Source: Acorus gramineus (Eukaryota > Streptophyta > Magnoliopsida > Acorales > Acoraceae). From it: 64,000 bases of DNA. Position 1 is the first letter of the stretch, and each line of letters opens with the position of its first letter. A program made the position numbers and the translations under genes. Below, piece by piece: positions 10,983-23,962 of the stretch. The notes beneath the pieces were generated by a model, which made no database searches, was not told the DNA's origin, and saw only the letters and a list, made by a program, of their open reading frames with translations. The stretch covers positions 6,439,299 to 6,503,298 of the forward strand of contig CM060850.1 in assembly GCA_030737835.1 (NCBI GenBank). Reading direction: 5' to 3'.

Positions 10983-13900
10983 TCAGTTAGGGTGGACCTG
11001 AAGCTCCAGAAGCTCATTTTCCCTCCTAATGGCATCAAGATCTGATTGGAGCTTGTTGAAGTCAAGACCACCACGCAAGGCTGTGGCTGCAAGTTTTGCC
11101 TCCAGCTCAGTCGCTTCCCTTCGAATTCGGTCCATGGAAAGAATCTTGTCTGATATCTGTTCGAAGCTGTCGTGCATGCTTGTAAGAAGTCTATAAGCCT
11201 GTCTTCCCACTGGGTCTTTCTTGGCATCCCTGCATTTCGAAGGGGAACCAACACTGTTATAAAATGCGAGATTATGCAGGTGCCAAAATGGAATCAGGCC
11301 TGATTCATCAGGGGATTAGACGATCATAGGATTCAGCGTGAATTGGGGATATGCAAAGGTTAAGAGGGGGTTAAGAAGGGTGGAATCAAATTAATTTAAT
11401 TCTTTTCTTTTTTACCTATGTTATTTATTTTATATTTTGACTATTATATTTATATACAACATTTCCATTTATAAACGAGTGTGGCACATGCGACGCCTGT
11501 GCTGAAAAAACCAACATGTGCTGCAATGTGGTAGACCGGAAGGCTTCAGGCGTTTGAACAGGGTTCTTTTCCGGGCTTAAGCGTTCGAACCCTGTTTGAA
11601 TAGAAATCAAATGCTTGAAGCCTGGGACTTAACCCTATTCAAAAGGGATTTATCCTATGCTTCAGGCATTTGATCCCTGTTCGAAGGTTCAAACCAGCCT
11701 TTTGAACCCCATTCAAACGACCCACCTTTTAAATTGTTTTTAAAAATAAAAAAACAATAGCCATTCACGAATATTGCACACAATGTGCGGCCACATGTAC
11801 CTTATAGCTTATGCAGTCCGCACATTCATTTTGAACATTGGTTCTTAGTTATTCATTTTTTCCCTGTTTTCTGTTCTTAATAATATAAGGGGGAGACCCC
11901 TCATTTATCTGTTTTGGGGATATAAGGATATTGTTTCATTGGGTATCCATTCCTTTGCATTTCTTGGGCAGATGTAGGAGATAGGGAAGAGGTTCAGAAT
12001 GAAAACAGCTTGTAGTCTGGATGCATAGGCCTCCTAGCTCTGTTCCTACAGGTTGCTTGGTCCTTTGGCTGGCTAGCGATTTGAAAGGTAAATATTTGTT
12101 TTCATCAACCAAAAAAAAAAAAAGAAGCAGTTCACCATTGTGTTTTGACAATTTATGAGAAACTGTCTTCATGTCTCCAGGTTTATTAGAGACGGGTATT
12201 CATTGTACTGGGGTTGAGGATGTAGAAATTTCAAGGGGATAAGTTGTACGCTAGGTGAGTGGCTCTGAGATAGCCCATGTGATTTTGTTTTGTTTTTCCT
12301 CCCCTATGGGTTAACAGGTTTTCATATGTCCCATTGGTTTTATTTTGGAGTTTATCCTGGGCCCCTGCCTAATGAATTTCTGTTGTTAGACTCCCACTTA
12401 ACAAAAATACTGAAGCGAAATTTCATTCATCATACTCCAGTCAAATATAAGTTCATCAATAATGAGCAATTTGGGCATCCTATATTAGCTGAAATGGAAG
12501 TACATCAGAGATTCGGAGGTGACTCATTGAGTTTAAAGACAGTGAAAAATAATAATAGATAAAAACAATAATAAAATAAGTGTACCTGAACACAGTTTCA
12601 TCAACCACTGTGTAAGTTCGATGCAGACGCTCCTGGATAGAATTACTTTCTAACTGAAGTTGTCGTGTGTCTTTCATAATACGCTCAATATCAGCATCTT
12701 GCTTTCTGATATTTTTTGTGATCTCAGTTACACGTTGAACATAAGATTTTCTAGATGGAAGTTTTGGTTGCTTCTTCAGCTCCATAGAGAGTTCAGAATG
12801 TTCCTCCTCCCTTGAACAATAACATGGAAGAAGTTTCAGAACGTTTACATTATTGGCAAAAAGAAACCCAGACCGGTAAACTTGAGCATAATTTTCATCT
12901 CAAATAAAAAGCAAGCTCTCGTTCTCCACATTCTTAAAAGGCATTTGTCTTATTCCTTACTCCTCACACTACCAAAAAGTATGTTTGATTTCATTTTGGC
13001 AAATATTGGTGATGAAAAGGTTTTCAAGTAGCCAGATAATAATTAAATTGTCTGACAAGTATAATGTTGGAATATTTACCTCTCCCGAATTTCAGCTATA
13101 GTGGCTTTTATTTCCTTCTCGACATCTTTTACTCGTAGAAGCATTTCCAGCCTCTCGGGATATCTATCACACAATTTCTGCAAGAAACTCTCTCTCCTCT
13201 CCTCCAATGAATTCTTGGATGCATTCCTACATCAAATTCAGATAAAATCTTAAAAGAAATTCACAGAAAAAATCAAATAAAACACATCATTAACTTTGGA
13301 CATAATTAACAAAGTCCTACCACTTTGAATCCAATTCTTCAAGATGATTCCTTTTTTCTTCTATCCGCTTATTGAGCTCTTCAAAATAGTACTCAATGGA
13401 ATGCTGACCATCAAATGTCATTTCTTCTATTAGATCCTGAGTTTCAGAGGTATTCACATCAACATTATTCAATTACCTAAAAACACATCAGCAAAAAGAA
13501 TTTCTCCCCATTATAAATCACCTCGGCTGGTTCTTCAAACAAAGATGCCACCTTCCGTTCAAGCTCATCAATGAACTCATCTCTCCCTCGTTCCATGCTC
13601 CTCTCAAAACCTTTCAATTTCACATTTTGAGAGACCACAACATCATCAACCAACGCACTCGGCTCTCCGGCACCAGAAATTCTATCAGATATTCCCGAAA
13701 CCTCTGTAAATGGCATTTCCGAACCATCACATTCACAAACAGACGGTTCAACATGAACAGTTTTCCGCGAACTCCGATTATCCACCCCATTCTCATCATC
13801 CCTCAAAGAACCCCTACCACTAGATGTTTGGGATAGTTTCTCCACGACAAATCGAACAATCTTATATGACTCTTCTTTGGATGGATAAAGGAACTGCCTG

Positions 13901-14268
13901 AATTTAAAAAATCACTAAAAATCACTAAAGAACACATTCAATCCAAAGTTCTTATATCACGAATCAGACGATCGAATGAAAGCAATCTACGACACCTGGT
14001 GGAAGCTGAGGTCGGGAGGGAAGCCCGCCGATCGGAGGGCGGAGGCGACGTCCGAGCAGATCTTGAACAGATCCGTCGTGGATTCCGGGAGAGGATCCGG
14101 TACGGACGGAGGGGACGAGCCGCCGTCGCCGGCGATCAGGGGGAGAGACGCGGCGCAGATGGAGAGGAGGTCGGCCGTGGTGAGGCCACCGATGGAGGTG
14201 GATCCCGAGGGGATGGAGACGCCGGAGCTCGAGAGGGAGCCTAGGAGGATCTCCTCCGCTTCTTCCAT
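10983..14268 (-). CDS. CCDC22: CCDC22 homologue (CCC/Commander complex subunit)
   Basis: CCDC22 pairs with CCDC93 and the COMMD proteins in the Commander complex, which recycles membrane proteins from endosomes in animals; the plant role is less defined. Exons on the minus strand are 14268-13996, 13893-13522, 13436-13321, 13226-13080, 12810-12586 and 11229-10983, all GT-AG with matching phases, giving 459 residues. Family evidence: the N-terminus MEEAEEILL, the FLYPS word opening exon 2, a Lys/Glu-rich coiled coil through exons 3-5, and a C-terminal block with RDAKKDPVGRQAYRLL and the LDAIRRENELL ending, all aligning in order with animal CCDC22. It is shorter than human CCDC22 (627 residues). 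The exon 3 acceptor (CTCAG) has a weak pyrimidine tract but is the one that keeps phase and avoids a stop. Exon 1 is strikingly GC-rich. Intron 5 carries a foldback repeat and a retroposon-like tail. Confidence 0.88.
11535..11720. repeat. Foldback repeat cluster in CCDC22 intron 5
   Basis: The word AACAGGGTTC (11557-11566) pairs with GAACCCTGTT (about 11587-11596). A second stem pairs ATCAAATGCTTGAAGC (11606-11621) with GCTTCAGGCATTTGAT (11659-11674) with a single mismatch. GCTTCAGGC(G/A)TTTGA also occurs as a direct repeat (about 11543 and 11659). No coding sequence is seen. Confidence 0.65.
11880..12123 (+). mobile_element. Possible retroposon 3' end with A-tail, in CCDC22 intron 5
   Basis: A GC-richer, non-coding stretch ends in GTTTTCATCAACC followed by a run of A (about 12111-12123). 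It resembles the 3' end of the LINE at 9305-10227 in layout but not in sequence. It lies antisense to the host gene. No protein motif is visible, so this is only a suggestion. Confidence 0.3.
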
Positions 14269-17200
14269 GGCGGACGAGAAGGCTTTGTTTGGGGGTTTCT
14301 AGGGTTTCTGAGATCGGAAGAGAAGGCTTTCGTTGTTTCGTACGGATTCCGTGTTATCGGATTCGTCAATGTGACGTCATCATGTGTTTGCAAAATGTAA
14401 TTAAAAGTAAAAACGGTGTTAACTGTTTTGGAAAAGCAATTTTTAACAAAAATATTTCTCTCAAAGAAAAAACTTTTAACAAAAATAAATAAATAAGTAA
14501 TCAGTTTTTAAGATAAAATAAAATACATTTAAAAAACAAGAAAAAAGTTCCTATGGCAGTGTTTAGGAGTGCGGCAGATAACTCTGCAGGGCGTTAGAAA
14601 AGTATTATTTTTAAGGCTTCTTAAATACGAGTAATTTTTGCTTCAAAACTCTATTTTCAGAATTTGTCCTACGACGGATCTGAACAAGGGTTAATAATTT
14701 AATTTTATTAAAGTAGCATTTGAGAGTGTGATGAAGAACTCTGTCATCAGGAAAGCAGGGGTAGTAGAAAAATATTGTTTTTGTGGCTTCTTAAATACTG
14801 ATAATTTTGTTTAAAAACATTGTTTTTATGTTGAAAAGCAAACATTAATTTTTCATTTGGATCCGCGGTAACATTATGTGGAGTTTTTCATAAAAAAATC
14901 TATCCCACCGCAGATTCAAATAGGGTCTAAGGTATTTTTTTTTTATTAAATCATACTTTTTAAATGAGTTTTCGAACAACTTGGTTGTGTTTGGTTGCAT
15001 GATTACAAAACTGATTTTAAAAATTGTATTTAAAATTGATTTTGTAGGAAGTTGCATATCCATAGTTTTTGAAAAACTCGGTTTGAGCACTTTTTCACAT
15101 AAATTTGTTTGCAGCGTTTGACACTAGTTTTTCTGTTTGAAAATGGGTTTGGGAAAAATAACTTCTTGCAAATTTAAAAGTTATCCAGTAGGACCTTGAC
15201 TGATTGCATAGATGACATATCATGCTAGACACTGGTACATCTCTCATCGTCAACACAAACAAGCACTTTCATCTGTCCTTTATTGATTCTGTCTCTATTT
15301 CTCCACCTTGACCTCCCTCAATCGACCTCTATCTCTTCCCCCTCTCTGTCACTAGTAGGACTCATCAAACTAGGGATGGCAACGGGTGGGTTCGGAATAG
15401 ATTGGTCAACCCCAAACCTAAATAAAGGTAAAAAAATTGTGTCAAACTTGTTCAAAACCGTGACGGATTTCATTGTTCCATTCCAAATTCATCCGAATAG
15501 GTACTTAAAAAATTTGAGCACGTTCCATCCTATCCCATTTTGATCATGTCAAGGCTTATGAATCACGATTTTTAAATCGATTTTCTCATCTAAAATCTAA
15601 ACTCATTCTATTGTCATCCCTACATCAAACATCAAACTAGTACAACATAAATTAGTGTTGGGTCATTGTCCTTTCATTTGTACATTCTGCAGTACATGCT
15701 AATTTCATTTCACAAAGTGCTTGGGATTCAATTTAATGGAAAAACTGTATTGTTGCGAATCAACACTTTCCCTTATAAAGTTTCAGCAGCACCCCCTTCC
15801 CATCATGTCAAAACTAACCAATTTCCTGGCCTTCTCTAATGTGTCATATGTTAGGGTAGACTTCATCTTTCTGATGATGCAGGAGTAAACCATATCTCAT
15901 AAGGGGTTCCATTTTGATTTTTGTATTTATTTAATTTTCAATTTTAAATAGATGACAATTTTAAAAGCTTAATTTAACAGTTTCATTGGGCATTATTTGT
16001 AATAAAACAAGTGTTATCACAGTTTCAAAAACTTTGCTATGGGTTGGATCAAATGATGCACAATCCCATTTGCATTCTGGCATATATATAGTCACACATG
16101 TATTTATGTGTTCAACCAGTTATATTTCTTGTGGAGCTAAAAATCTGCATCACGTTAGAAAATAACACGTGTCACGTCAAGATGGATACGGGTCATCACA
16201 CTTGAGGCTCACAAATCCGGATCCGAATCTATAATGTCATGATGACACTCCCGAGTACGCTGGCACGATTAGATGAAGGGTCTAGTCGGACAGTCAGGCA
16301 CCTTGTGGGCAAATATCACCTCGAATAGTTAAGGCACGATCAGATTAGAGGTCTGGTCGGACGATCTTACTCTTCGCGAACGAGCAGGGAAGACACAATC
16401 AGACAAGAGGTCTTGTCGGACGATCTTTTACCTCGCAGACATACTCGAAGACGTAACAAACGAACGAGCAGAGCCAAAGAAACGGTCGAAAGGACCATAA
16501 AAGCTTGACACTGCCAAGTGAACAGTTAAGGTCCACTAATTGCGCAACATGGGTAATTAGTGTGGCATGACGTGCCTCATTAACACGTGGGAGTTTCCAT
16601 CAAAATCACCCACTAAGTGTTCAATGAGGGGACGGTTATAACAGTCAAAGGAGTGTGGAAGCGGTAATCTAGCCGAGGTGATCCTATAAAAAGGGAAGTA
16701 ACTCAAGAAGCTAAGATATCGAATCAAATCTGATTTATTACTTTCAAGCCACCAAAATTTAAGTGAGTTTCGTATTGAATCCCCGACTGATACGTATCTT
16801 CGGAGGCCTTTTGGTTGGCACCACACCGGTGTCCCCCTAATTTCTTTGTGAGTGCAGGATCCATATCCGATCAAGTCCATATTCGTGAAGGAATGCTTCG
16901 TAGACCGATAGTTTAACTGAAGGAAAAAAATATCCTCCTCGTTCCTAAATAAATAAAACATGTAATTTTTTTTTGTTACTTTGTTTATAAATAAGTTATG
17001 CGATTTATTGAAGTATATATCACACCTTTAAAAAATATATATAAAAAAATGTGTGTGTTGCACACGTGGTTGTAAACTGCCATGCATAACATTATCCTTT
17101 TTAAATATGTAATTATGGAGTCATGCATGGGAAGTGATTCATTACAATCTTGTTCACATCATCCTTTTAATACCCAAACCCTTGGAAGGTTCTTAAAACA

Positions 17201-17355
17201 CCCCACACCCAAAGCCTGTGATCCACCAACATGCACACATTTTCACCACCAAAAGAACTTCTAGGCAACCTCTTGGTTCATTACAGTTGAACTTACCACT
17301 CCATCAACATGAATACATGAAGCACTCTATCGCCATCTTCGTCGCCACAACTCAC
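14269..17355. other. Divergent intergenic region between the CCDC22-like and ABCG26-like genes
   Basis: These 3.1 kb must contain both 5' UTRs and promoters. The first 100 bases beside the CCDC22-like start are GC-rich with a TCTAGGGTTTCT word, typical of plant 5' UTRs. From about 14560 to 15180 there are diverged short repeats of the TTTGGAT-terminus kind; TTTGGATCCG and CAGATTCAAATAGGGTC flank one at about 14857-14932. A Gypsy-like LTR occupies about 16165-16935. No additional gene is seen. Confidence 0.55.
16165..16935 (+). mobile_element. Gypsy-type LTR (solo or truncated), with internal direct repeats
   Basis: The sequence begins about TGTCACGTCAAG (16170). It has a promoter-like CCTATAAAAAGGG (about 16682-16694) and the CTTCGGAGGCCTTTTGG...CACCACACCGGTGTCCCC block characteristic of Ty3/Gypsy LTRs of the Tat/Athila kind. 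Upstream of the TATA box, a motif of about 37 bp, CGATCAGA..AGAGGTCT.GTCGGACGATC, occurs three times at about 16265, 16331 and 16396. No gag-pol follows, so it is a solo or truncated LTR. I could not fix the right end or find a target duplication. Confidence 0.6.
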
Positions 17356-20300
17356 ATGGAGATCACAACCAAAGAAGAGATGGAAGAATCACCATCGATG
17401 AAGGGCAAAAGCCTGGGAATAATAAGCACAGAGAACGCCAATTCAAGTTGCGCGACCAAGTACAACCCTCTACCGATCTTTCTTAAGGTTCGCCAAATCA
17501 TTGTTCGCTTCTGTTGGGATGGATTCACTGATTCAATTTTTACAGAAAGTTAAAATCTACAAACATGTTTTCAAACGCCCATTAGTTGAAAAATGTGACT
17601 TGGGTTTTGAATTATATATTAAATGTCATTTCAAAAAGGCAAAAAAGTATGTTTTTGGAGAATCAAGTTCCAAAAACAAAAAAAAGTATGATTTCTGATA
17701 ATCAAACCGTATTTCCAAACACACATGTTTTTTTTTCTCTGTGTTGCAGTTTGAAGATGTCGAGTTTTCGGTTGGAGGTACGTCGAAGAACCCTATGAAG
17801 GCTGTGATGAAGGTGGAGGGAGGGGAATGCAAGAGCATATTGAAAGGTATAACAGGTAGCATAGGCCCCGGCGAAGTCCTTGCCTTGATGGGGCCATCCG
17901 GCAGCGGGAAGACGACCCTGTTGAAGGTGATCGGAGGCCGATTGCGCGTCAACGTTAAGGGGAAAATCAGTTACAATGATGTTCCTTACAATGCAGCTCT
18001 GAAGAGGAGGTAATTACAATTAATGTTGATTTCATTTGTTGAAAATGAGATGTTGTTAATGTAATGTTTGTGCTTAAACACTTTTTTTGGTGCTTCACAG
18101 GATTGGTTTTGTGACCCAAGATGATGTCCTCCTCCCACAATTGACTGTTGAAGAGACCCTTGTTTTTGCTGCGTCTCTTAGGCTTCCAAACATCATGAAT
18201 TGGCAGCAGAAGTACTCAAGAGTCTTGGCAATCATTGATGAACTGGGGTTAGAGAGGTAAAATGTTTGTTCTGGTACCTAATGCCCCCAATAAATTTTCA
18301 TTGATTGAACTTTTTATTTATTTATTGGTAAGTTATCTTTCTAGGTCAAATATTCTTTTATCAGCAAGTAATAAGATTTGAACTCAAGTTCTCTCATTAA
18401 CGAGGGGGCACCTTTACCATCTTAACAAGAAGAGATTCCGTTATTGATTGAACTTTTATGATCTAGGTGTTCGTGCATGCGAGAACGTGAAAGAAAGATA
18501 TATATTTTTTTTGCTTTATTCATTCAAATTTCTGTGTTTGTGCTAAATAATCAAATGAAAAAATGTATTTTTCTTCACTTATTTTGTTTTATTAGAAAGA
18601 TAATTTTTTACACTCTTCTTAAGAGGGAATCTGAGGTAAAGTAATGAAATAATTCCATCACATGCATAAGTGATAAATTGATCAAAGAGAAAATAATTAT
18701 TTAATTTAATCATTTTTCTTGACCCAAATTCATTCACTTTCTTTCATTTTTCTTGCAACGCTTGTGCACAAACACATAATTGACATAGCTGGCTTCACAA
18801 CAAAAGTATAAGTTGTTGCATATAATTCTAGTGTTAATGATGATGAGAGTACATCTAAAAATAGCTTAAATATTTTTATATATTATTAGACTTATCACAT
18901 ATCATCTATGAATGTATATTTATCATACGAACACTGTGACTATGACTGAGATCAAGTTTTACCCCTTTCCAACATAGATGTCGCCATACGAGAGTTGGGG
19001 GAGCACTCGTTAAAGGCATATCGGGCGGCGAGAGGAAGAGAACGAGCATAGGATACGAGATCCTCGTTGATCCCTCATTGTTGTTACTAGATGAACCCAC
19101 TTCAGGGCTCGATTCTACGTCCGCGAACAAGCTCCTCCAAATCCTTCAAAAGATAGCAAGGGTATGATCTTCCGAGATGAAAATTAATAACATCGTGTTT
19201 GTATAGATTTAACGATGCTTCAATTGAAAGAATTTTATCTAATTGACAACAAAAACTTTCAACCATGAGATCAAAGGATCCAAATCGCATTATAAAAATT
19301 GATTTTACAGGGAGGAAGGACAGTTATAATGACGATTCATCAACCTTCGAGTCGAATGTTCCACATGTTTGACAAGCTCTTGTTGATAGCAGAGGGGCAT
19401 CCTCTGTACCATGGGAAGGCTAGAGATTGTTTGGCGTATTTCTCATCGTTAGGGTTCGTGGCAGAGATCGCCATGAACCCGGCCGAGTTCTTGTTAGACT
19501 TGGCGACAGGACATGTGAATGACATCAGTGTCCCAGAAGGTTTGGGAGGTCGTCAAGATGCACAAGAACATGAGCGCGATGTGATCAAGGTGAGTTTTAA
19601 TTTTTCACGTTCAAATAGTTTGGAAGAATGAAATTTAACTACAAGATTAATGTAGTATAAGGTTGCGGAGAAACTACATGACTTGTTGGAGTGATAAAAT
19701 ATGAATAAGTTTTTACTATAGATAGATGACATTTAGTTAGGTTGCTAATATGTTTACTGTTCTTAAAATTAGTTTACAATTATGTCATTAAAAGTATGTT
19801 TTACTATTTGCTTGAACTAATTAAAAAAACATTCTTTTTGTTAGTCTTTTACGTCTTTCCTTTTGTACTATATGTTTTATTCATTCTCTTATTATTTCTG
19901 ATTCTAACATTATCTTAATGAGAACCTGAATTTTAATAATGTGTTGCAGTACTTGCAATGGAAGTACGAAACAGAGTTAGAGCCCAAAGAGAAAGAAGAG
20001 ATTCATCAGTCGAGGAAAGCGTCACGACAGCTTCAAATGGCAGTTCAAGTGAAGAAGGATTGGACATTGTCATGGATGGAGCAGTTCATCATACTTGCAA
20101 AGAGAACATATAGAGAGAGGTGGAGAGACTACTTCGATGTGTTAAGACTAATTCAGGCTATAGGAGTTGCTGTTCTGCTAGGCCTTCTTTGGTGGAAATC
20201 AAAATCAGCAACTGAAGCTCAATTGAGAGACCAGGTGATTATCCTGTCAATTATCTGAAAAAAAAAAAAAACTTCCACAGAGTTCATATATATCTGAATC

Positions 20301-22235
20301 TAACAATTTTAATAAATTATTCAAAGTTTCACATTCGAGTACGAGCACTATTACACACGACCTTTTTTCAACCCTAATTTAGGTATAAAATTCTTTAAAT
20401 TTTTTTCACATTTTTGTATAAATTGATAAATTCAATTCATTAAATTATATATTTATTTTCCTACTAACAAGATATATTATTTTTAAATATGGGTTGGTAT
20501 AATATATACAATTAAGATATTGGGACATTTAATATATATATCTATATCAAATGATTATTATATTATATTTTAATATGAATATCTTTATTGTATATTTATA
20601 TATAAAAAAAATGTATTGCACATGTGATTTTATAAAAACATATTAAATTTTTGAAGTATAATAATTCACGTAATTATCCGAATTTGAAAGATATTGCGCT
20701 GTGAACTTGGTAGTATATATATTTTCATTTTGTACTTACAAAAATATGTAGATACCATAAATGTGATTCTATCATATCAGTCATTTATATCTGCTCCATA
20801 TTCGATCAGTTAACAAATGACAAGTTGAATAGCAGGTTGGTCTGTTGTTCTACATATGTATATTCTGGACATCAACGTCGATATTCGGGGCGGTGTACGT
20901 GTTCCCGTTCGAGAAGGTATACCTTGTTAAGGAAAGGAAGGCGGACATGTACAAGCTGAGCGCGTACTATGTTTGCAGCACCCTCTGTGACATGGTCGCG
21001 CACATCCTCTACCCTTCCATTTTCATGGCCATCTTATACTTCATGGCCGATTTTCATAGGACCTTGTCTTGCTTTTTCATGACACTCTTCGCGGTTCTGC
21101 TCATCGTCGTCACAGGCCAGGTAAAGCTGGTTTGAGAAGGGGATAAATGATGAGAAAAAAATTAAATAACAAAAAATAAAAAAGATAAACTGTGGATTGT
21201 TGTCCTGATTTTAAAATAAAAATGTGATTTTTTTCCACCTAAAAGCTTAGAAAATAAAAATGATTTTTTTTTATTTCAATTTTGATAAATATGAATAAGA
21301 ATAAAATTAATAAATTTTTTGTCATGTTAAATTAGGATAATTGTTTCTAAAGACTTATTTCTTTGTCAAACTAACCCTAAGTTAATATTTTTTTAATTTA
21401 TTCTTATTCTCAGGGGGCTGGAGAGCTATTCGGGTCAGCAATTTTGAGCATAAAAAGAGCTGGTTTAGTGGCTTCTATGTTTGTTATGCTGATTCTACTC
21501 ATTGGAGGCTATTATGTACAGGTATTTTGTTTTTGTAGCAACTTAATTTACTAGTCCAATCAAGGATGAGTTTGATCAAGACTAATTGGTCCCTAATAAG
21601 GCAACAATACGTGGATAATTGTGTAGCACAGAATGAGCCACTCATAAATTGAACTGAACAATTGATAATTCATGAATCAAACTGAATTATTATGTAAATC
21701 AAATTAGCTAAGTATCAATCAAACTATAAAGCAATTAATGTGAGAGTAAAATGAAAGTCTTTTTGTAGCAGTAACTTGATTTGAACAAACTTTTGAATTA
21801 ATCTGAAAGACACCTTGTATTGGATTGAATAATTCATGAATTGAACTGAATAACCCATCATTCAAACCCGAACCCTTGTTATACAAGAACCTAACATGCT
21901 AAGCCTTGATTTCTCTCTCCTTTTTTTCATCTCTCATTTGTTGTGTGTTCTATCTACAGCACATACCAAAATTCATGAGGTGGATGAGATATGCCTCATT
22001 CATACACTACGGATTTCGTCTCCTACTGAAGGTGCAATACAGCGGCCACCGGGTCTACGAATGTGATAGCACCACCGGCGGTGGCTGCCGGAGCCTGCAA
22101 AGCTCGCCTTCGTTCGACACCGTGGACTTGAATGGCGGCCAGAACGAGATATGGATCATGTTGGCCATGGCTCTTGCTTACAGGGTGGCTGCCTATTTTT
22201 GCCTGAAGAAGAGAATCAGCCTCTCCCCTTTCTGA
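17356..22235 (+). CDS. ABCG26: ABCG26-like half-size ABC transporter (white-brown complex)
   Basis: In Arabidopsis, ABCG26 (WBC27) is a tapetal plasma-membrane transporter needed for pollen exine; substrate and site here are inferred from that match. Exons are 17356-17487, 17750-18009, 18101-18256, 18978-19161, 19311-19589, 19950-20234, 20836-21120, 21414-21521 and 21960-22235, all GT-AG and in phase, giving 654 residues (Arabidopsis about 685). The nucleotide-binding domain has Walker [10 protein letters not shown] (92-100), signature ISGGE (197-201), Walker B LLLLDE (217-222) and switch His254. It is followed by about six membrane spans (exons 6-9). Diagnostic words shared with ABCG26 include [21 protein letters not shown] and [12 protein letters not shown]. 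All catalytic motifs are intact. The start chosen is MEITTKEEM; an in-frame ATG slightly upstream (about 17317) is possible. Confidence 0.92.
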
Positions 22236-23529
22236 TTGGGAGGGGGGGATGAAATGGCATTGAATTTATCACACAAGGTTTAATTTTACTCCTTATAGTT
22301 ACATATGTACTTATTTGATATAAAAAGTTCAATAAGGACTTATATAAATGTAAAAGATCATGTTTACGGTGCAACTTAGACAAATTTAATCTGACTCAAT
22401 CTGACTTTTGGACGAATAAGATTTAGTTACTCAAACTCAATTCACGATTGAATTTGAGTTGTATATGATGTAGTTAACCAGATCTAAGTCGAAACAAATA
22501 TTCGTGTAGTTATTTATTCTTCAATATAAAAGAAGAAATATGAATTGTTTGATTTATTTTTAGCTTGAAACATCACATTTTTATGGTTTCTTTTCTCCAT
22601 GCTTTTTCTCTAATATCACCCCTCATTTTCATCCCTATTTTCCTACTCCGAGTTGTTGACTACTATTTGTGGTGATAATTGTATAATTTGAAAATTTTCT
22701 TTTTTTTGCTCTGAAAAATAAAATAAATAAGGGAACCAGAATAAGCTGAATGTTAAGACTCAACTTAGCCTTACTGATCCCTGAACCCAATACAGCGAAT
22801 TAGGTTTCAGTTGATTTTATCAAGTTATCGAGATATATGTTTTAATATATTTTTTTTATAAATGTATATGTGTAATTTATTTTTATATAAGTATTTATCA
22901 CATTAGATGAATGATATTATTTTGGGTTTTTACATTTATACTATAAAAAACATGCTATTTATTTATTTTTATACCACTCCAAATAACCTATTTATTTTTA
23001 TACCATTAGAATATGTGAAAATTATGTATATTTACCATCCTAGTTAATTTTCATCCAAATTTCTATTAAAACCATTAAAGTCTTGGTTAAATGACCAAAT
23101 TACCCTTTTTTATTTTGCATATTTTACCTTACCAAAATACAATATTTATAAAAATAAAAATATTAATTTTAACATGAAAATGATAAATTTCATCTAAAAT
23201 AAAAACAATAAAAATTAAATGTTATACTACTTATTAATAAATGCATAATAATTATTAATACTTACATTAGTAGAAATGAAATAAAATTATTTTGAAAATA
23301 ATTAATCATATACATTACAACATAAATTTGTTTTTTATAAAAAAAAACTAGATCTTGATTGGAAGAAAAGAAAATAAGGTTAAGGTTGAATGACTCACGA
23401 TTTATTTGGAAAGAATAAGAGATTAATTAAATTATTGTATTTAATTATTTACATTATGAAAAATATTATACTAAAGTTATTTTTATCATTTTTACATCTG
23501 AATTATATTGGAGTTATTGGATAGACCTG

Positions 23530-23765
23530 TTGTTAGGTCTATTCCCGGAGGCCCGGGGGTTGGGGGGCAACGCCCCCCATGGGCCGCACCCCCCCCCCCC
23601 CCCCCCCCCCCGGGCCGGAGGGTAATTTTTGTCATGGGTATTTTGGTCTTTTTCTGTTTTAGGTTTGTACATCTTGTAACTATATAAGGGATCTTTTGGC
23701 ATCCGTTACGTTTTATACATTATTCCATTTATTTCTTCTGAATTAAAAACTAACTATAATTAAGT
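23530..23765 (+). mobile_element. Copia-type LTR fragment with G/C homopolymer tracts
   Basis: The stretch starts near TGTTGTTAGGTCTATTCC. It continues with CCCGGAGGCCCGGGGGTTGG and a hairpin GGGGGGCAACGCCCCCC, then a run of about 23 C residues, GTAATTTTTGTCATGGG, and a TATA-like AACTATATAAGGGATC. This order is familiar from copia-superfamily LTRs in plants. No internal retroelement sequence follows, and neither the exact right end nor a target duplication could be assigned. Confidence 0.5.
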
Positions 23766-23962
23766 TTTATTTTAGTAAAAAAAGATAAAAGAGAAACACA
23801 TTTTTTCATTAAAGAAAATTCTAATTGTATAAAAAATAAACATGTGATTTACGTTAATATAAAAATAAATAACATATTTTTGATGGTATACATGCACAAA
23901 TTCTTATTATTTTTGAAAACTTAAAAACGTGTGTGGAGAGACTCTGCATAATATTATCCATA

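Noticed and set aside
12290..12562. 90-codon plus-strand frame inside CCDC22 intron 5
   Set aside because: It has no recognisable domain and runs into an exon of the opposite-strand gene; length is within chance for this region.
16557..16961. 134-codon minus-strand frame
   Set aside because: It lies within the Gypsy-like LTR and shows no retroelement or host protein motif.
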